NCBI GenBank assembly: GCA_964438205.1
Contig: CAYTJQ010000003.1
Location: 1 to 64,000, forward strand
Direction of reading: 5' to 3'
Length of the DNA: 64,000 nucleotides
DNA from: Pseudohaliea sp964438205
GTDB lineage: Bacteria; Pseudomonadota; Gammaproteobacteria; Pseudomonadales; Halieaceae
Shown: positions 44,503 to 53,396 of the stretch, piece by piece
Position numbering within the stretch: the stretch's first letter is position 1
Layout of the letters: each line of letters starts with the position of its first letter
The notes under the pieces: generated by a model
What the model was told of the DNA's origin: nothing
What the model saw: the letters and a program-made list of their open reading frames with translations, nothing else
Database searches by the model: none
Made by a program: the position numbers and the translations under genes

Positions 44503-46359
44503 CTAGCTGCCAACCACCCTGAGCAGGGGCGCGATCTCGTCCAGGGTCGCCGGGTCGTCGATGGTGCCGGGCACCTTGTAGTCCTCGCCGTTGGCGATCT
44601 TCTGCAGCGTCGCCCGCAGGATCTTGCCGGAGCGGGTCTTGGGCAGCCGCGCGACCACCCGCGCGTGGCGGAAGGCGGCCACCGGGCCCACCTCCCGGCG
44701 CACCAGGGCGACGACCTCGTCGGCGATCTGCGCCTCGGAGCGGTCGACCCCCGCGTTCAGGATCATCAGGCCCAGCGGCACCTGCCCCTTGAGCTCGTCG
44801 CGAACACCGAACACCGCGCACTCGGCCACGTCCGGGTGGGAGGCGATCACCTCCTCCATGCGCCCGGTCGACAGGCGGTGCCCGGCCACGTTGATGACGT
44901 CGTCGGTGCGGGCCATGATGTGGATGTAATCATCCTGGTCGATATAGCCCGCGTCACCGGCGTCGTAGTAGCCGGGAAAACGCTCGAGGTATTTCTCGCG
45001 AAAACCCGCGTCGTTGTTCCAGAGCGTCGGCAGCGCGCCGGGCGGCAGCGGCAGCCGGATGGCCAGCGCGCCCATTTCCCCGCGCGGTACGGGCTCCCCG
45101 GCCTCGTCGAGGACGGCGATGTCGAAGCCGGGTACCGCCTTGCCCGAGGAACCGTGGCGCACGGGAAAGAAGCGCTCGCCGGCGAAATTGGCGATCGCCG
45201 GCCAGCCGAGCTCGGTCTGCCACCAATGGTCGATCACCGGCACGTCCAGCAGTTCCTCGGCCCAGATGATCGTGTTCGGATCCGCCCGCTCGCCGGCGAG
45301 GAACAGGTACTGGAGGCCCGACAGGTCGAAGGCCTCGGCGCCCTCCCCGTTCGGGTCCTGCTGCTTGATCGCGCGGATCGCCGTCGGCGCCGTGAACAGC
45401 ACCTTCACGCGGTGCCGCTCGATCAGGCGCCAGTAGGTCGAGGCGTCCGGCGTGCCCACGGGCTTGCCCTCGAAGAGCACGGTGGTCGCACCGCGCAGCA
45501 GCGGCCCGTAGACGATATAGGAGTGGCCCACCACCCAGCCGATATCCGACGCCGCCCAGAACACATCGCCCGGGTCGATGCCGTAGATATTGGCCATGCT
45601 CCAGTAGAGCGCCGCCATGTGTCCGCCGTTGTCGCGTACCACCCCCTTGGGACTGCCCGTGGTGCCGGAGGTATAGAGCAGGTAGAGCGGGTCCGTCGCG
45701 GCGACCGTGGCACAGGGCGCGGGCTCGGTGCCGGCGACCGTTTCCCAATCGAGGTCGCGGCCCGGGACCAGCCCGGCGGGCTCGGCCTCGCGCTGCAGGA
45801 TGACGCAGTGCGCCGGCTTGTGCTCGCAGGCCTCGACCGCCGCGTCGAGGAGCGGCTTGTAGGGAATGATCCGGGCGTGCTCGATGCCGCAGGAGGCGGA
45901 GAGCACCACCTTCGCCCGGCAGTCGTCGATGCGGAAGGCCAGCTCACTCGCCGCGAAACCGCCGAAGACCACGGAGTGCACGGCACCGAGGCGGGCGCAG
46001 GCGAGCATACCGATCACCGCCTCCGGCACCATGGGCATGTAGATCACCACCCGGTCGCCGGGGCCGACCCCGAGTTCGCGAAGCCCCCCGGCGAAGGCGG
46101 CGACCCGGTCGCGCAGCTCGCGGTAGGTGAAGTAGGCGACGCTGTCGGTCACCGGGCTGTCGTAGATCAGGGCCAGCTCGTCGCCGCGCCCCGCCTCCAC
46201 GTGCCGGTCAATGGCGTTATGGCAGGTATTGCACCGGCCGTCGCTGTACCAGCGGTAGAGCGGCGCGGCGCTGTCGTCGAGGATGGTCTCGGGGTCGCGG
46301 ACCCAGTCGATGGCCTCCGCAGCCGCCCCCCAGTGTGCAATGGCCTGATCCCTGTCCAT
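44503..46359 (-). CDS. Propionyl/acetyl-CoA synthetase (PrpE/Acs family)
   Basis: A 618-residue adenylate-forming enzyme that makes acyl-CoA from a short fatty acid, ATP and CoA. Motifs: YTSGTTGSPKG near 225, WWQTELGWP near 355, the hinge and C-terminal domain with RTDDVINVAGHRLSTG near 480, and catalytic lysine in TRSGKILRATL near 585. PrpE-like features in the acyl pocket favour propionate. It lies upstream of the phosphorylase gene on the same strand, 57 bases apart. It could feed propionyl-CoA alongside pcs, or use acetate. ATG 46359. Confidence 0.85.
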   Translation of the reverse strand: MDRDQAIAHWGAAAEAIDWVRDPETILDDSAAPLYRWYSDGRCNTCHNAIDRHVEAGRGDELALIYDSPVTDSVAYFTYRELRDRVAAFAGGLRELGVGPGDRVVIYMPMVPEAVIGMLACARLGAVHSVVFGGFAASELAFRIDDCRAKVVLSASCGIEHARIIPYKPLLDAAVEACEHKPAHCVILQREAEPAGLVPGRDLDWETVAGTEPAPCATVAATDPLYLLYTSGTTGSPKGVVRDNGGHMAALYWSMANIYGIDPGDVFWAASDIGWVVGHSYIVYGPLLRGATTVLFEGKPVGTPDASTYWRLIERHRVKVLFTAPTAIRAIKQQDPNGEGAEAFDLSGLQYLFLAGERADPNTIIWAEELLDVPVIDHWWQTELGWPAIANFAGERFFPVRHGSSGKAVPGFDIAVLDEAGEPVPRGEMGALAIRLPLPPGALPTLWNNDAGFREKYLERFPGYYDAGDAGYIDQDDYIHIMARTDDVINVAGHRLSTGRMEEVIASHPDVAECAVFGVRDELKGQVPLGLMILNAGVDRSEAQIADEVVALVRREVGPVAAFRHARVVARLPKTRSGKILRATLQKIANGEDYKVPGTIDDPATLDEIAPLLRVVGS

Positions 46360-46383
46360 GGTGTCTCCCTGCTGCCAGTAGCG

Positions 46384-46404
46384 GCGGGCGGCCGGACCGC
46401 CCGC
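46384..46404. promoter_or_regulatory. Strong hairpin and -10-like box in the leader of the acyl-CoA synthetase gene
   Basis: GCGGGCGG (46384-46391) and CCGCCCGC (46397-46404) form a perfect 8-bp stem 25 bases before the gene. TATACT on the minus strand (46421-46416) lies upstream and could be the -10 box, so the hairpin would sit in the 5' leader. A role in translation control or termination of the upstream transcript is possible. Confidence 0.35.
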
Positions 46405-46503
46405 TTTCTCGGCGCAGTATAGACAAGGGGTAAGGCGCGCACCCTTGCACCAAGGTCGAAGGGGGCGGACGGGGCCCGGCCCGGGACGCCGGCCGCTTTC
46501 GCG

Positions 46504-47211
46504 TCAGTCGCTGCTGGCGATCGCGGCACCGCGGCGGCGCAGCTCAATGCGCACGCGCCGCTCGAGCGCGTAGCCGTCGAGGTCGCCCTCGGCCGCCCGG
46601 GACCGGTCCTCGCCGTGGCCGTGGACCGACACCCGGTCCGCCGGGACGGCGGCATCCACCAGCGCGCCGGCGACGGTCTCCGCGCGGTCCAGGGCGAGGA
46701 TAGCGTTGTCGTCGGCGGGCCCGCGCGGGTCGGCGTAGCCCTCGACGCGCACGTCGATATCCGGATTGGCGGCGAGGAACTGCGCGAGCAGGCCCAGGCG
46801 CGCCCGGCCCCCGTCCGTCAGGCGGCTCTCGCCCGTGCGGAACAGCAGTTCCAGCTCGAGCTGTTCGAGCGCCATGCGTGCATAGCGCGCCGTCTCGCGG
46901 CGCTCCGCACGCAACGCCTCGTCGAGGGCCGCGAGGTCCTGCTCGAGACCGGCAACGTCCCGTTCCCGCTCTGCGAGTTCGGCGCTGACGACCGGCAGCC
47001 GGCCCGCACGCTCGACCTGCTCACCGAGCCAGGCACCGCCGAGGGCACCGAGAAAGGCGCCGACGGGGCCGCCGGCGACCGCGCCCGCGGCGATGGCGGT
47101 CAGGGTCGTGGCGTCGCGCTTGACCTCGGTGGCAACGGCCGCGCTCGCCGGTGCGGCGAGCACGCTGCCGAGGACGAGGATGCTGGCAGCGGTGGTAAGG
47201 GGCTTCTTCAT
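46504..47211 (-). CDS. OmpA-family protein with glycine-zipper-like segment
   Basis: A 235-residue exported protein. The signal peptide ends near residue 24 (APASAA). Residues about 38-66 are Gly/Ala-rich (GAVAGGPVGAFLGALGGAW), resembling a glycine-zipper membrane segment; a coiled-coil stretch follows (about 78-115). The C-terminal OmpA domain (about 118-230) includes VRVEGYADPRGPADDNAILALDRAE and a terminal ERRVRIEL. It would bind peptidoglycan at the outer membrane. It lies 145 bases before the acyl-CoA synthetase gene on the same strand. Confidence 0.75.
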   Translation of the reverse strand: MKKPLTTAASILVLGSVLAAPASAAVATEVKRDATTLTAIAAGAVAGGPVGAFLGALGGAWLGEQVERAGRLPVVSAELAERERDVAGLEQDLAALDEALRAERRETARYARMALEQLELELLFRTGESRLTDGGRARLGLLAQFLAANPDIDVRVEGYADPRGPADDNAILALDRAETVAGALVDAAVPADRVSVHGHGEDRSRAAEGDLDGYALERRVRIELRRRGAAIASSD

Positions 47212-47399
47212 GGCTGTCTCCTTGCTCCGTGAATGCCGGCTGCGCCGGCGGGCAAGGGCATTACAGCGCGCGGCGGAGGCAGCGCGCGGGCGGGACGGTG
47301 GCGGGCCGCCGATGAATTGTGGCGAAAGCTGGCAGTCGCCTGGGCCGGCTCTGCGGCCTGCACAGCACTCGCGGATGCACCGCCCTTCGGCGCGGAGCC

Positions 47400-48650
47400 T
47401 CAGCCGAGAATCTTCTCCAGTGCCGCCGCGATCCGCTCCACCTCCTCGGGGCTGTTGTAGTGCACCAGCGACAGGCGCACCACCCCGCTCGCCGGGTCCA
47501 CCCCCATGGCCTCGAGCAGGCGGTGGGCGTAGAAATGGCCGCTCTCCGCACCAATGCCCGCGCGATGCAGGCCCGCGGCGACACGGGCCGGCGACTGGCG
47601 CCCGGGGACGAAAGAGAGCGTGGCCGACCGGTTGGCTGTGTCCGCGCGGCCGAGCAGGCGCACATCGTCACGCTCTGCCAGCAGCGCCAGCAGCGGTGCG
47701 GCGAGGCCGGCCTCGTGCGCGACCAGGGCGCCCCCCACGCGCGCCAGGCGCTCGCGGACAGTGGCGGTTTCCGGGATGCCGAGCCGGGCGGCAAGGGCAT
47801 CGAAGTAGTCGAGCACGCCGGCGCAGCCGGCTACCGCCGCGTGCTGCGGCCCGGTGGGATTGAAGCGCTTGTGGCCGTCGCCCTCGAGGAAGTAGTGGCA
47901 CTGCGGCGTAGCCACGGACTCGGCAGCGTCGGATAGCACCATGATGCCCTGGTGGGGACCGTAAACCTTGTAGACGCTGAACAGGTAGAGGTCCACGCCC
48001 AGCTCGGCGGGGCTGCACAGCTCGTGCGGTGCATGGGCGACCGCATCGACGGCCACCAGGGCGTCGCTGCGCCCATGCACTTCGGCGGCCACGGTCTTCA
48101 CCGGGTTGGTGCCACCGAGGATGTTTGAGCTCTGCGTGAAGAAAACCCAGCGCGTGCGCGGCCCGAGCAGCGGGTAAAGATCCGCGAGGTCGAGCTCTCC
48201 GGTGACCGGGTCCACGGGCCATTCGCGTACGCTCACGCCACGCGCCGCCGCGGCGCGGCGCCAGGCGCCCTGGTTCGCCTCGTGGTCCTGGACCGCCACC
48301 ACGATCTCGTCACCCGGCTCCCAGCCCGGCGCAAAGGCCTGCGCCATGACATAGCTGTTGGCGGACGTGGAGGGCCCGAAGGTCAGCTGCGAGAGCGGTA
48401 CCCCCAGCGCCGCTGCCCAGCCCTCGCGCGCCCGGTCCATGGCTGCACCCGCCTCCCGGGAGGGCTCGAAGGGGCTGTGGGGCTGCACCCGCAGCCGCCG
48501 CTGGTAGTCGTCGAGGATCGCCAGCACCGGCTCGGCGACGAAGGTTCCCCCGGCATTGGCGCAGAACACCTGTTCACCGAGCCCGGCCAGGGCCGGAAAC
48601 TGGCTGCGGACCCAGGGGAGATCCAGGGCGGGGGCGTCGGCGTTGTGCAT
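47400..48650 (-). CDS. Class V aminotransferase, cysteine-desulfurase-like (VC1184 type)
   Basis: A 416-residue PLP enzyme related to SufS/NifS and isopenicillin N epimerase. The PLP lysine is in FSVYKVYGPHQG near 224, and ANAGGTFVAEPVL marks the N-terminal region. The place where SufS has its active cysteine reads ESGHFYAHRLLE, without cysteine, so it is probably not a standard sulfur donor enzyme. The VC1184-like subfamily has this HFYA pattern. ATG 48650 follows GGAGA by seven bases; a longer reading from 48731 is not favoured. It is divergent from dps. Confidence 0.72.
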   Translation of the reverse strand: MHNADAPALDLPWVRSQFPALAGLGEQVFCANAGGTFVAEPVLAILDDYQRRLRVQPHSPFEPSREAGAAMDRAREGWAAALGVPLSQLTFGPSTSANSYVMAQAFAPGWEPGDEIVVAVQDHEANQGAWRRAAAARGVSVREWPVDPVTGELDLADLYPLLGPRTRWVFFTQSSNILGGTNPVKTVAAEVHGRSDALVAVDAVAHAPHELCSPAELGVDLYLFSVYKVYGPHQGIMVLSDAAESVATPQCHYFLEGDGHKRFNPTGPQHAAVAGCAGVLDYFDALAARLGIPETATVRERLARVGGALVAHEAGLAAPLLALLAERDDVRLLGRADTANRSATLSFVPGRQSPARVAAGLHRAGIGAESGHFYAHRLLEAMGVDPASGVVRLSLVHYNSPEEVERIAAALEKILG

Positions 48651-48839
48651 CGGGAGTCTCCGGCGGGTGCAGGGGCGGCCACGATAGCACAGGGGATGCC
48701 CCGGACCCTTTATCTCCTGTTCCGATCGCATTTATCAGGATTAACCGTTTCCACGAATAAACGTAGCGCGCTATCGTCAAGATCAAAGCAGGCGCACAAA
48801 CCGGCGCCCGCGCACGCAAACCCGCGACGGGAGGACACC

Positions 48840-49307
48840 ATGGAACAGGTTGATATCGGCATCGCAGAAAAGGATCGCAAGACCATTGCAGAGGCCCTGA
48901 AGCGCCTCCTCGCCGATTCCTACACGCTCTACCTGCAGACGCACAACTTCCACTGGAACGTGACCGGCCCGCAGTTCCGAGAGCTGCACCTCATGTTCGA
49001 AGAGCACTACACGGAGCTGGCCACCGCTGTCGACGAGATCGCCGAGCGGATCCGGACCCTGGGCGTCGCAGCGCCGGGCACCTACCGGCAGTTCGCCGCG
49101 CTCTCGGCCATCGAGGAAGTGGACGAGATTCCGGCGGCCGCCGAGATGGTAGGCATCCTGACCCGCGGTCACGAGCAGGTCGTCAAGACCTGCCGCGAGG
49201 CGCTCGCCGCGGCACAGGCAGCGGACGATGAGTCGTCGGCGGCACTGATCTCGGACCGCATGCGCGTACACGAGAAAACTGCCTGGATGCTGCGCTCCAT
49301 GCAATAA
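48840..49307 (+). CDS. dps: Dps family DNA-binding ferritin-like protein
   Basis: A 155-residue subunit of the dodecameric Dps shell, which stores iron and protects DNA from hydrogen peroxide. The ferroxidase residues lie in THNFHWNVTG, RELHLMFEEHYTEL and VDEIAERIRTLG; length matches the family. The N-terminus lacks a strongly basic tail, so DNA binding may be weak. ATG 48840 follows GGGAGG. The spacer before it (48721-48790) is AT-richer than its surroundings and probably carries the stress-responsive promoter. Confidence 0.92.
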   Translation: MEQVDIGIAEKDRKTIAEALKRLLADSYTLYLQTHNFHWNVTGPQFRELHLMFEEHYTELATAVDEIAERIRTLGVAAPGTYRQFAALSAIEEVDEIPAAAEMVGILTRGHEQVVKTCREALAAAQAADDESSAALISDRMRVHEKTAWMLRSMQ

Positions 49308-49321
49308 CCTGTGACGCCAGG

Positions 49322-50338
49322 CTACAGCTCGCCGAGGTCGACCAGGGTCCTGGCGCTTTCGAGGATCGCCTCCCGCGCCGGCACCAGGTCGCGGCCGAGC
49401 AGGGCCCGCGCCCGGCTGTTGTCGAAGGCGCGGGTCTTGCCGAGCTCGGGGGCGATCTGCTTGAGCGTCGGGTTGAGCAGCGACAGCGCGCGCACCAGCC
49501 AGTTGGGCAGTTCGCCTTTCGGCAGCTTGCGCGTCGGGTAGGCCTCCCGGAGCACATCGCCGATCTCCCGGAAACTGAGCACGGATTCACCGAGGAGAAA
49601 ACGGCGGCCCGCCGCCTCCGGATCGGTCATGGCGGCGACATGGGCGTCGGCCACGTCGCGCACGTCGACGATGCCGAAGGTGAGCTTCGGGTAGGCCGGC
49701 AGCCTGCCCTGCATGGGCTGGACGACCACCTGGAGGGATGCCGACACGTCACCGCTCATGGCCGGCCCGAGCACGACCACGGGGTTGATGCAGGCGAGTT
49801 CCAGGCCCGCGCCCTCGCCTTCCACGTACTCCCAGGCCGCCCGCTCCGCGAGGGTCTTGGAGCGCGTGTAGGCGGTGTTGTCTGCCAGGTTGTCGGGGTT
49901 CGACCAGTGGCTCTCGTCGAGCACCGCGGGGCGCTGGTCGCCCCAGCCGTAGGCGATGGCCGCCATGGACGAGGTCATCACCGCCCGGCGCACCCCCGCC
50001 GCCTTCGCCGCGCGCAGGGCGCGCAGCGCGCCCTCCCGGGCCGGCCGGATCAGCGTATCGGGGTCCTGCGGCAGGTTCGCCGGCAGCGGTGACGCCAGGT
50101 GCTGCAGGTAGTCGATCCCATCCATGGCCTCGGCCCAGCCGTCGTCGCCGGAAAGGTCCGCAGCGACGATCTCGATGGCGATGTCGCGCCCGGCGTAGCG
50201 GCTGAGGGTGGTATTGAGCGCGGCGGCGCGCTCTGCACTGCGCGCCGTACCCCGTACCTCGTACCCGGCGTCGAGCAGCTTGAGCATCGTATGCGATGCG
50301 ATGAAACCGGTCGCGCCGGTGACGAGTACCCTGGCCAT
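49322..50338 (-). CDS. NAD(P)-dependent epimerase/aldehyde reductase (extended SDR)
   Basis: A 338-residue extended short-chain dehydrogenase of the dihydroflavonol-4-reductase/aldehyde-reductase type. It begins VLVTGATGFIASHTMLKLLD (nucleotide loop) and has the catalytic YTRSKTLAE (YxxxK) near residue 155. The substrate is likely a carbonyl compound or a sugar nucleotide; sequence alone does not decide. ATG 50338 is chosen; an upstream in-frame ATG at 50353 is possible. It is convergent with dps, 15 bases away, and divergent from the TVP38-reductase fusion. Confidence 0.75.
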   Translation of the reverse strand: MARVLVTGATGFIASHTMLKLLDAGYEVRGTARSAERAAALNTTLSRYAGRDIAIEIVAADLSGDDGWAEAMDGIDYLQHLASPLPANLPQDPDTLIRPAREGALRALRAAKAAGVRRAVMTSSMAAIAYGWGDQRPAVLDESHWSNPDNLADNTAYTRSKTLAERAAWEYVEGEGAGLELACINPVVVLGPAMSGDVSASLQVVVQPMQGRLPAYPKLTFGIVDVRDVADAHVAAMTDPEAAGRRFLLGESVLSFREIGDVLREAYPTRKLPKGELPNWLVRALSLLNPTLKQIAPELGKTRAFDNSRARALLGRDLVPAREAILESARTLVDLGEL

Positions 50339-50481
50339 GGGCGGTTCCCTCACTGCGAGCGTCCTGCCATGCTACACCCGCCCCCGGGGCCCAACCACCC
50401 TCGGCCGGTTCCTTACCCGGCCCCGGGGGAGGCCAGGGGCCCGACGCACTGATCGTCTCACGGATCGAAAGGACACCCGCC

Positions 50482-52641
50482 ATGCGCCGCCTCGCCCTGT
50501 TCCTCGCCATCGCCGCCGCCATCGGCCTGTTCTTCGCTCTCGGCCTCGACCGCTACCTCACCCTCGCCTACGCCCGCGAGAGCGTGGCGCAGTTCCAGGC
50601 CCTGCGGGAGAGCGAGCCGCTGGCGCTGATCGCCGGCTACTTCGCCGTCTATGTGACGGTGACGGCCCTGTCGCTGCCGGGCGCTGCGATCATGACCCTC
50701 GCCGGCGGCGCCCTCTTCGGCCTCGCCCAGGGCACGCTGATCGTCTCCTTCGCCTCGAGTATCGGCGCCCTGCTCGCCTTCCTCGTCGCGCGCTACCTGC
50801 TGCGCGCCGCGGTGCAGGACCGCTTCGGCGACCGGCTCCGGGCCATCAACGATGGCATGCGCCGCGACGGGGCCTTCTACCTGTTCACGCTGCGGCTGGT
50901 GCCGGTGTTTCCCTTCTTCATCATCAACCTGCTGATGGCGCTCACGCCGATCCGCGCCGGCACCTACTACCTCGTCAGCCAGGTCGGCATGCTGCCGGCG
51001 ACGGTCGTCTACGTGAATGCGGGCACCCAGCTCGGGCAGCTGGAGAGCGCGAGCGGCATTCTCTCGCCGCAGCTCATCGCCTCCTTCGCCCTCCTCGGCC
51101 TGTTCCCGTTGCTGGCCCGCAAGCTGACGGAGGCGCTCAAGCGCCGCCGGGTCTACCGGCGCTGGCAGAAGCCGAAGCGCTTCGACCGCAACCTCGTGGT
51201 CATCGGCGCCGGGGCTGCCGGCCTCGTGTCCGCCTACATCGCCGCCACCGTGCGTTCGCGCGTGACCCTGGTCGAGGCGGGGGCCATGGGCGGGGACTGC
51301 CTGAACACGGGCTGTGTGCCGAGCAAGGCCCTGCTCGCCAGTGCCCGCCTCGCGGCGCGGCTGCGCGACGCGGAGCGCTACGGCATCCGCCCGGGGGGCG
51401 CACTCACGGTGGACTTCCCCACGGTGGTGCGGCGCGTGCAGTCGGTGATCCGGGCCATCGAGCCCCACGACAGCGCGGAGCGCTACGAGGGCCTGGGCGT
51501 CGATGTCGCGCGCGGCTACGCGCGGATCGTGGATCCCTGGACCGTCAGCATCCGCGACGAGGACGGGAACGAGCAGCGGCTGACGAGCCGCGCCATCGTC
51601 GTCGCCGCCGGTGCCGCCCCGGTGGTCCCGCCCCTCCCCGGCCTCGATGCGGTGGAGTGCCTGACCAGCGAGACGCTCTGGGATGCGATGGCGACCCGTC
51701 CAGAGCCGCCGAAACGGCTGGTCGTGCTCGGCGGCGGGCCCATCGGCTGCGAGCTCGCCCAGGCCTTTGCCCGGCTCGGCAGCCGGGTCACGGTGGTCGA
51801 GATGCTGCCGCGGCTGCTCGGCCGGGAGGATGAAGAGGCCGCCGGGGTCATCGCCGCGACCCTGGCTGCCGACGGCGTCAGCGTGCACACGGGCCACCGC
51901 GCCGTGCGCTGCGAACCCGGGGAGAACGGCGCGCCGGCTGTGCTGGTCACGGAGTGCGACGGTGCCGAGCACCGCCACGCCTTCGACACGCTGCTCTGCG
52001 CCATCGGCCGGCGGCCGCGGCTGACCGGTTACGGCCTCGAGGACCTCGGCATCGACACCGGTGCACCGCTGGTTGCCAACGACTACCTCGAGACCCTGTA
52101 CCCGAACATCTATGCGGCCGGCGACGTGGCCGGGCCCTACCAGTTCACCCATGTCGCCTCGCACCAGGCCTGGTACGCCGCGGTGAACGCGCTCTTCGGC
52201 CAGTTCAGGCGCTTCGCCGTCGACTACCGGGTCATCCCCCGGGTGACCTACACGGACCCGGAGGTGGCGAGCGTCGGGCTCACGGAGGCGGAAGCGGCGG
52301 AGCGCGGCATCGCGGTCACCGTGACCCGCTACGACTTCGAGGATCTCGATCGCGCCATCGCCGACGGCCACACCGGCGGTTTCGTGAAGATACTCACCGC
52401 GCCCGGCAAGGACCGCATCCTGGGCGCCACGCTCGTGGGCGACCACGCGGGGGAACTGCTGGCCGAGGTGGTGCTGGCCATGAAATACAAGCTGGGGCTG
52501 AACAAGCTGCTGGGCACCATCCACGCCTACCCGACCTGGGCGGAAGCGAACAAGTTCGCCGCCGGCGCGTGGAAGAAGGCGCACGCACCGGAGCGGGTGC
52601 TCGCGCTGCTGGAGCGCTACCACCGCTGGCGGCGGGGGTAG
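50482..52641 (+). CDS. TVP38-type membrane domain fused to FAD/NAD disulfide oxidoreductase
   Basis: A 719-residue fusion. The N-terminal 230 residues form a TVP38/TMEM64 (SNARE-associated, DedA-like) membrane domain, with GAAIMTLAGGALFG and FFIINLLMALTP. Residues about 235-715 are a pyridine-nucleotide disulfide oxidoreductase: FAD loop VIGAGAAGLVSAYIAA, redox-active pair GDCLNTGCVPSK, second loop LGGGPIGCELAQ and the FAD-binding AAGDVAG. The reductase is close to mercuric reductase/dihydrolipoamide dehydrogenase. Such fusions are known in proteobacteria; the substrate at the membrane is not known. ATG 50482 follows AAAGGACA. Confidence 0.85.
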   Translation: MRRLALFLAIAAAIGLFFALGLDRYLTLAYARESVAQFQALRESEPLALIAGYFAVYVTVTALSLPGAAIMTLAGGALFGLAQGTLIVSFASSIGALLAFLVARYLLRAAVQDRFGDRLRAINDGMRRDGAFYLFTLRLVPVFPFFIINLLMALTPIRAGTYYLVSQVGMLPATVVYVNAGTQLGQLESASGILSPQLIASFALLGLFPLLARKLTEALKRRRVYRRWQKPKRFDRNLVVIGAGAAGLVSAYIAATVRSRVTLVEAGAMGGDCLNTGCVPSKALLASARLAARLRDAERYGIRPGGALTVDFPTVVRRVQSVIRAIEPHDSAERYEGLGVDVARGYARIVDPWTVSIRDEDGNEQRLTSRAIVVAAGAAPVVPPLPGLDAVECLTSETLWDAMATRPEPPKRLVVLGGGPIGCELAQAFARLGSRVTVVEMLPRLLGREDEEAAGVIAATLAADGVSVHTGHRAVRCEPGENGAPAVLVTECDGAEHRHAFDTLLCAIGRRPRLTGYGLEDLGIDTGAPLVANDYLETLYPNIYAAGDVAGPYQFTHVASHQAWYAAVNALFGQFRRFAVDYRVIPRVTYTDPEVASVGLTEAEAAERGIAVTVTRYDFEDLDRAIADGHTGGFVKILTAPGKDRILGATLVGDHAGELLAEVVLAMKYKLGLNKLLGTIHAYPTWAEANKFAAGAWKKAHAPERVLALLERYHRWRRG

Positions 52642-52659
52642 CGGGTACCTCGGGAGCGC

Positions 52660-53319
52660 CTAGCGCGGCGGGTCCACCCGCCCGGCGCTCGAGCCGTTGA
52701 CCCGGTACCAGCCCGCGATGGAGTAGCGCGGGCGTGCTGCCGGGAGCACTTCGTGGGGAACTTCCTCGGACAGGAAGGTGACCAGCGTCCCCTGCAGCGG
52801 CGTCACCCGCAGCCCCTCGCGGTCGTCGGCGCCCCGGTACAACACCAGTTCACCGCCGTCGACCGGCCCCCAGCCGGGGTTCAGGTAGGCGACCAGGGAC
52901 AGGACGCGGTTCGCCTCACCGCGGAAGGCGTCGACGTGCCGGCGGTAGAAGTCCCCCGGACCGTAACAGGCGTAGTGGCTCTCGAAGGAGAAGAGGCCGA
53001 GGAGCAGGTGGCGGTTCAGTGCCTCGCGCAGCCGGCCGGTCCAGGCGACCCAGGCCGCGGCCGCCGGTGAAGCACCCCGAATCCAGCAGATGGCGTCGCT
53101 GCGCACGAAACGGTTGAGCCTGTGGTCGCCGGCCCGGCCGACCCCGGCGCGCCGGAAGGCCTGTGCCGGCAGCGCCGACACCTCGCTGCGGAGCGACGCC
53201 GCGAGATCCTCCGGCAGGGCACCGTGACGAATACTGTAGCCGCGCTCCCGCAGGTCGGCGGCTACGGCCGCGAAGAGGGTCTCGTCGCCCCCACCGCTGG
53301 TGGCTGGCTGCGCTGGCAT
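52660..53319 (-). CDS. 2-oxoglutarate/Fe(II) oxygenase (prolyl 4-hydroxylase type)
   Basis: A 219-residue oxygenase of the SM-20/P4Hc type that hydroxylates an amino-acid side chain or small molecule. The iron ligands are seen in RRHVDAF (HxD) and VPHEVL (second His), and the 2-oxoglutarate arginine in RPRYSIAGWYR. This matches the short bacterial proteins with NLNPGW-like cores (YLNPGWGPVDGGEL). ATG 53319. It lies convergent with the fusion gene and 77 bases after the second carbonic anhydrase on the same strand. Substrate unknown. Confidence 0.8.
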   Translation of the reverse strand: MPAQPATSGGGDETLFAAVAADLRERGYSIRHGALPEDLAASLRSEVSALPAQAFRRAGVGRAGDHRLNRFVRSDAICWIRGASPAAAAWVAWTGRLREALNRHLLLGLFSFESHYACYGPGDFYRRHVDAFRGEANRVLSLVAYLNPGWGPVDGGELVLYRGADDREGLRVTPLQGTLVTFLSEEVPHEVLPAARPRYSIAGWYRVNGSSAGRVDPPR

Positions 53320-53396
53320 GGATCGATCTCGACAGGGGCGGCGGTCGGCCGGTGTTGCCTTTTACGCCGATCCCGACCCCGTGGCAAGCACCGCCG

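Noticed and set aside
50458..52623. 721-codon open frame on the minus strand
   Set aside because: It is antisense to the TVP38-reductase fusion, which has intact motifs; the shadow has no recognisable domain.
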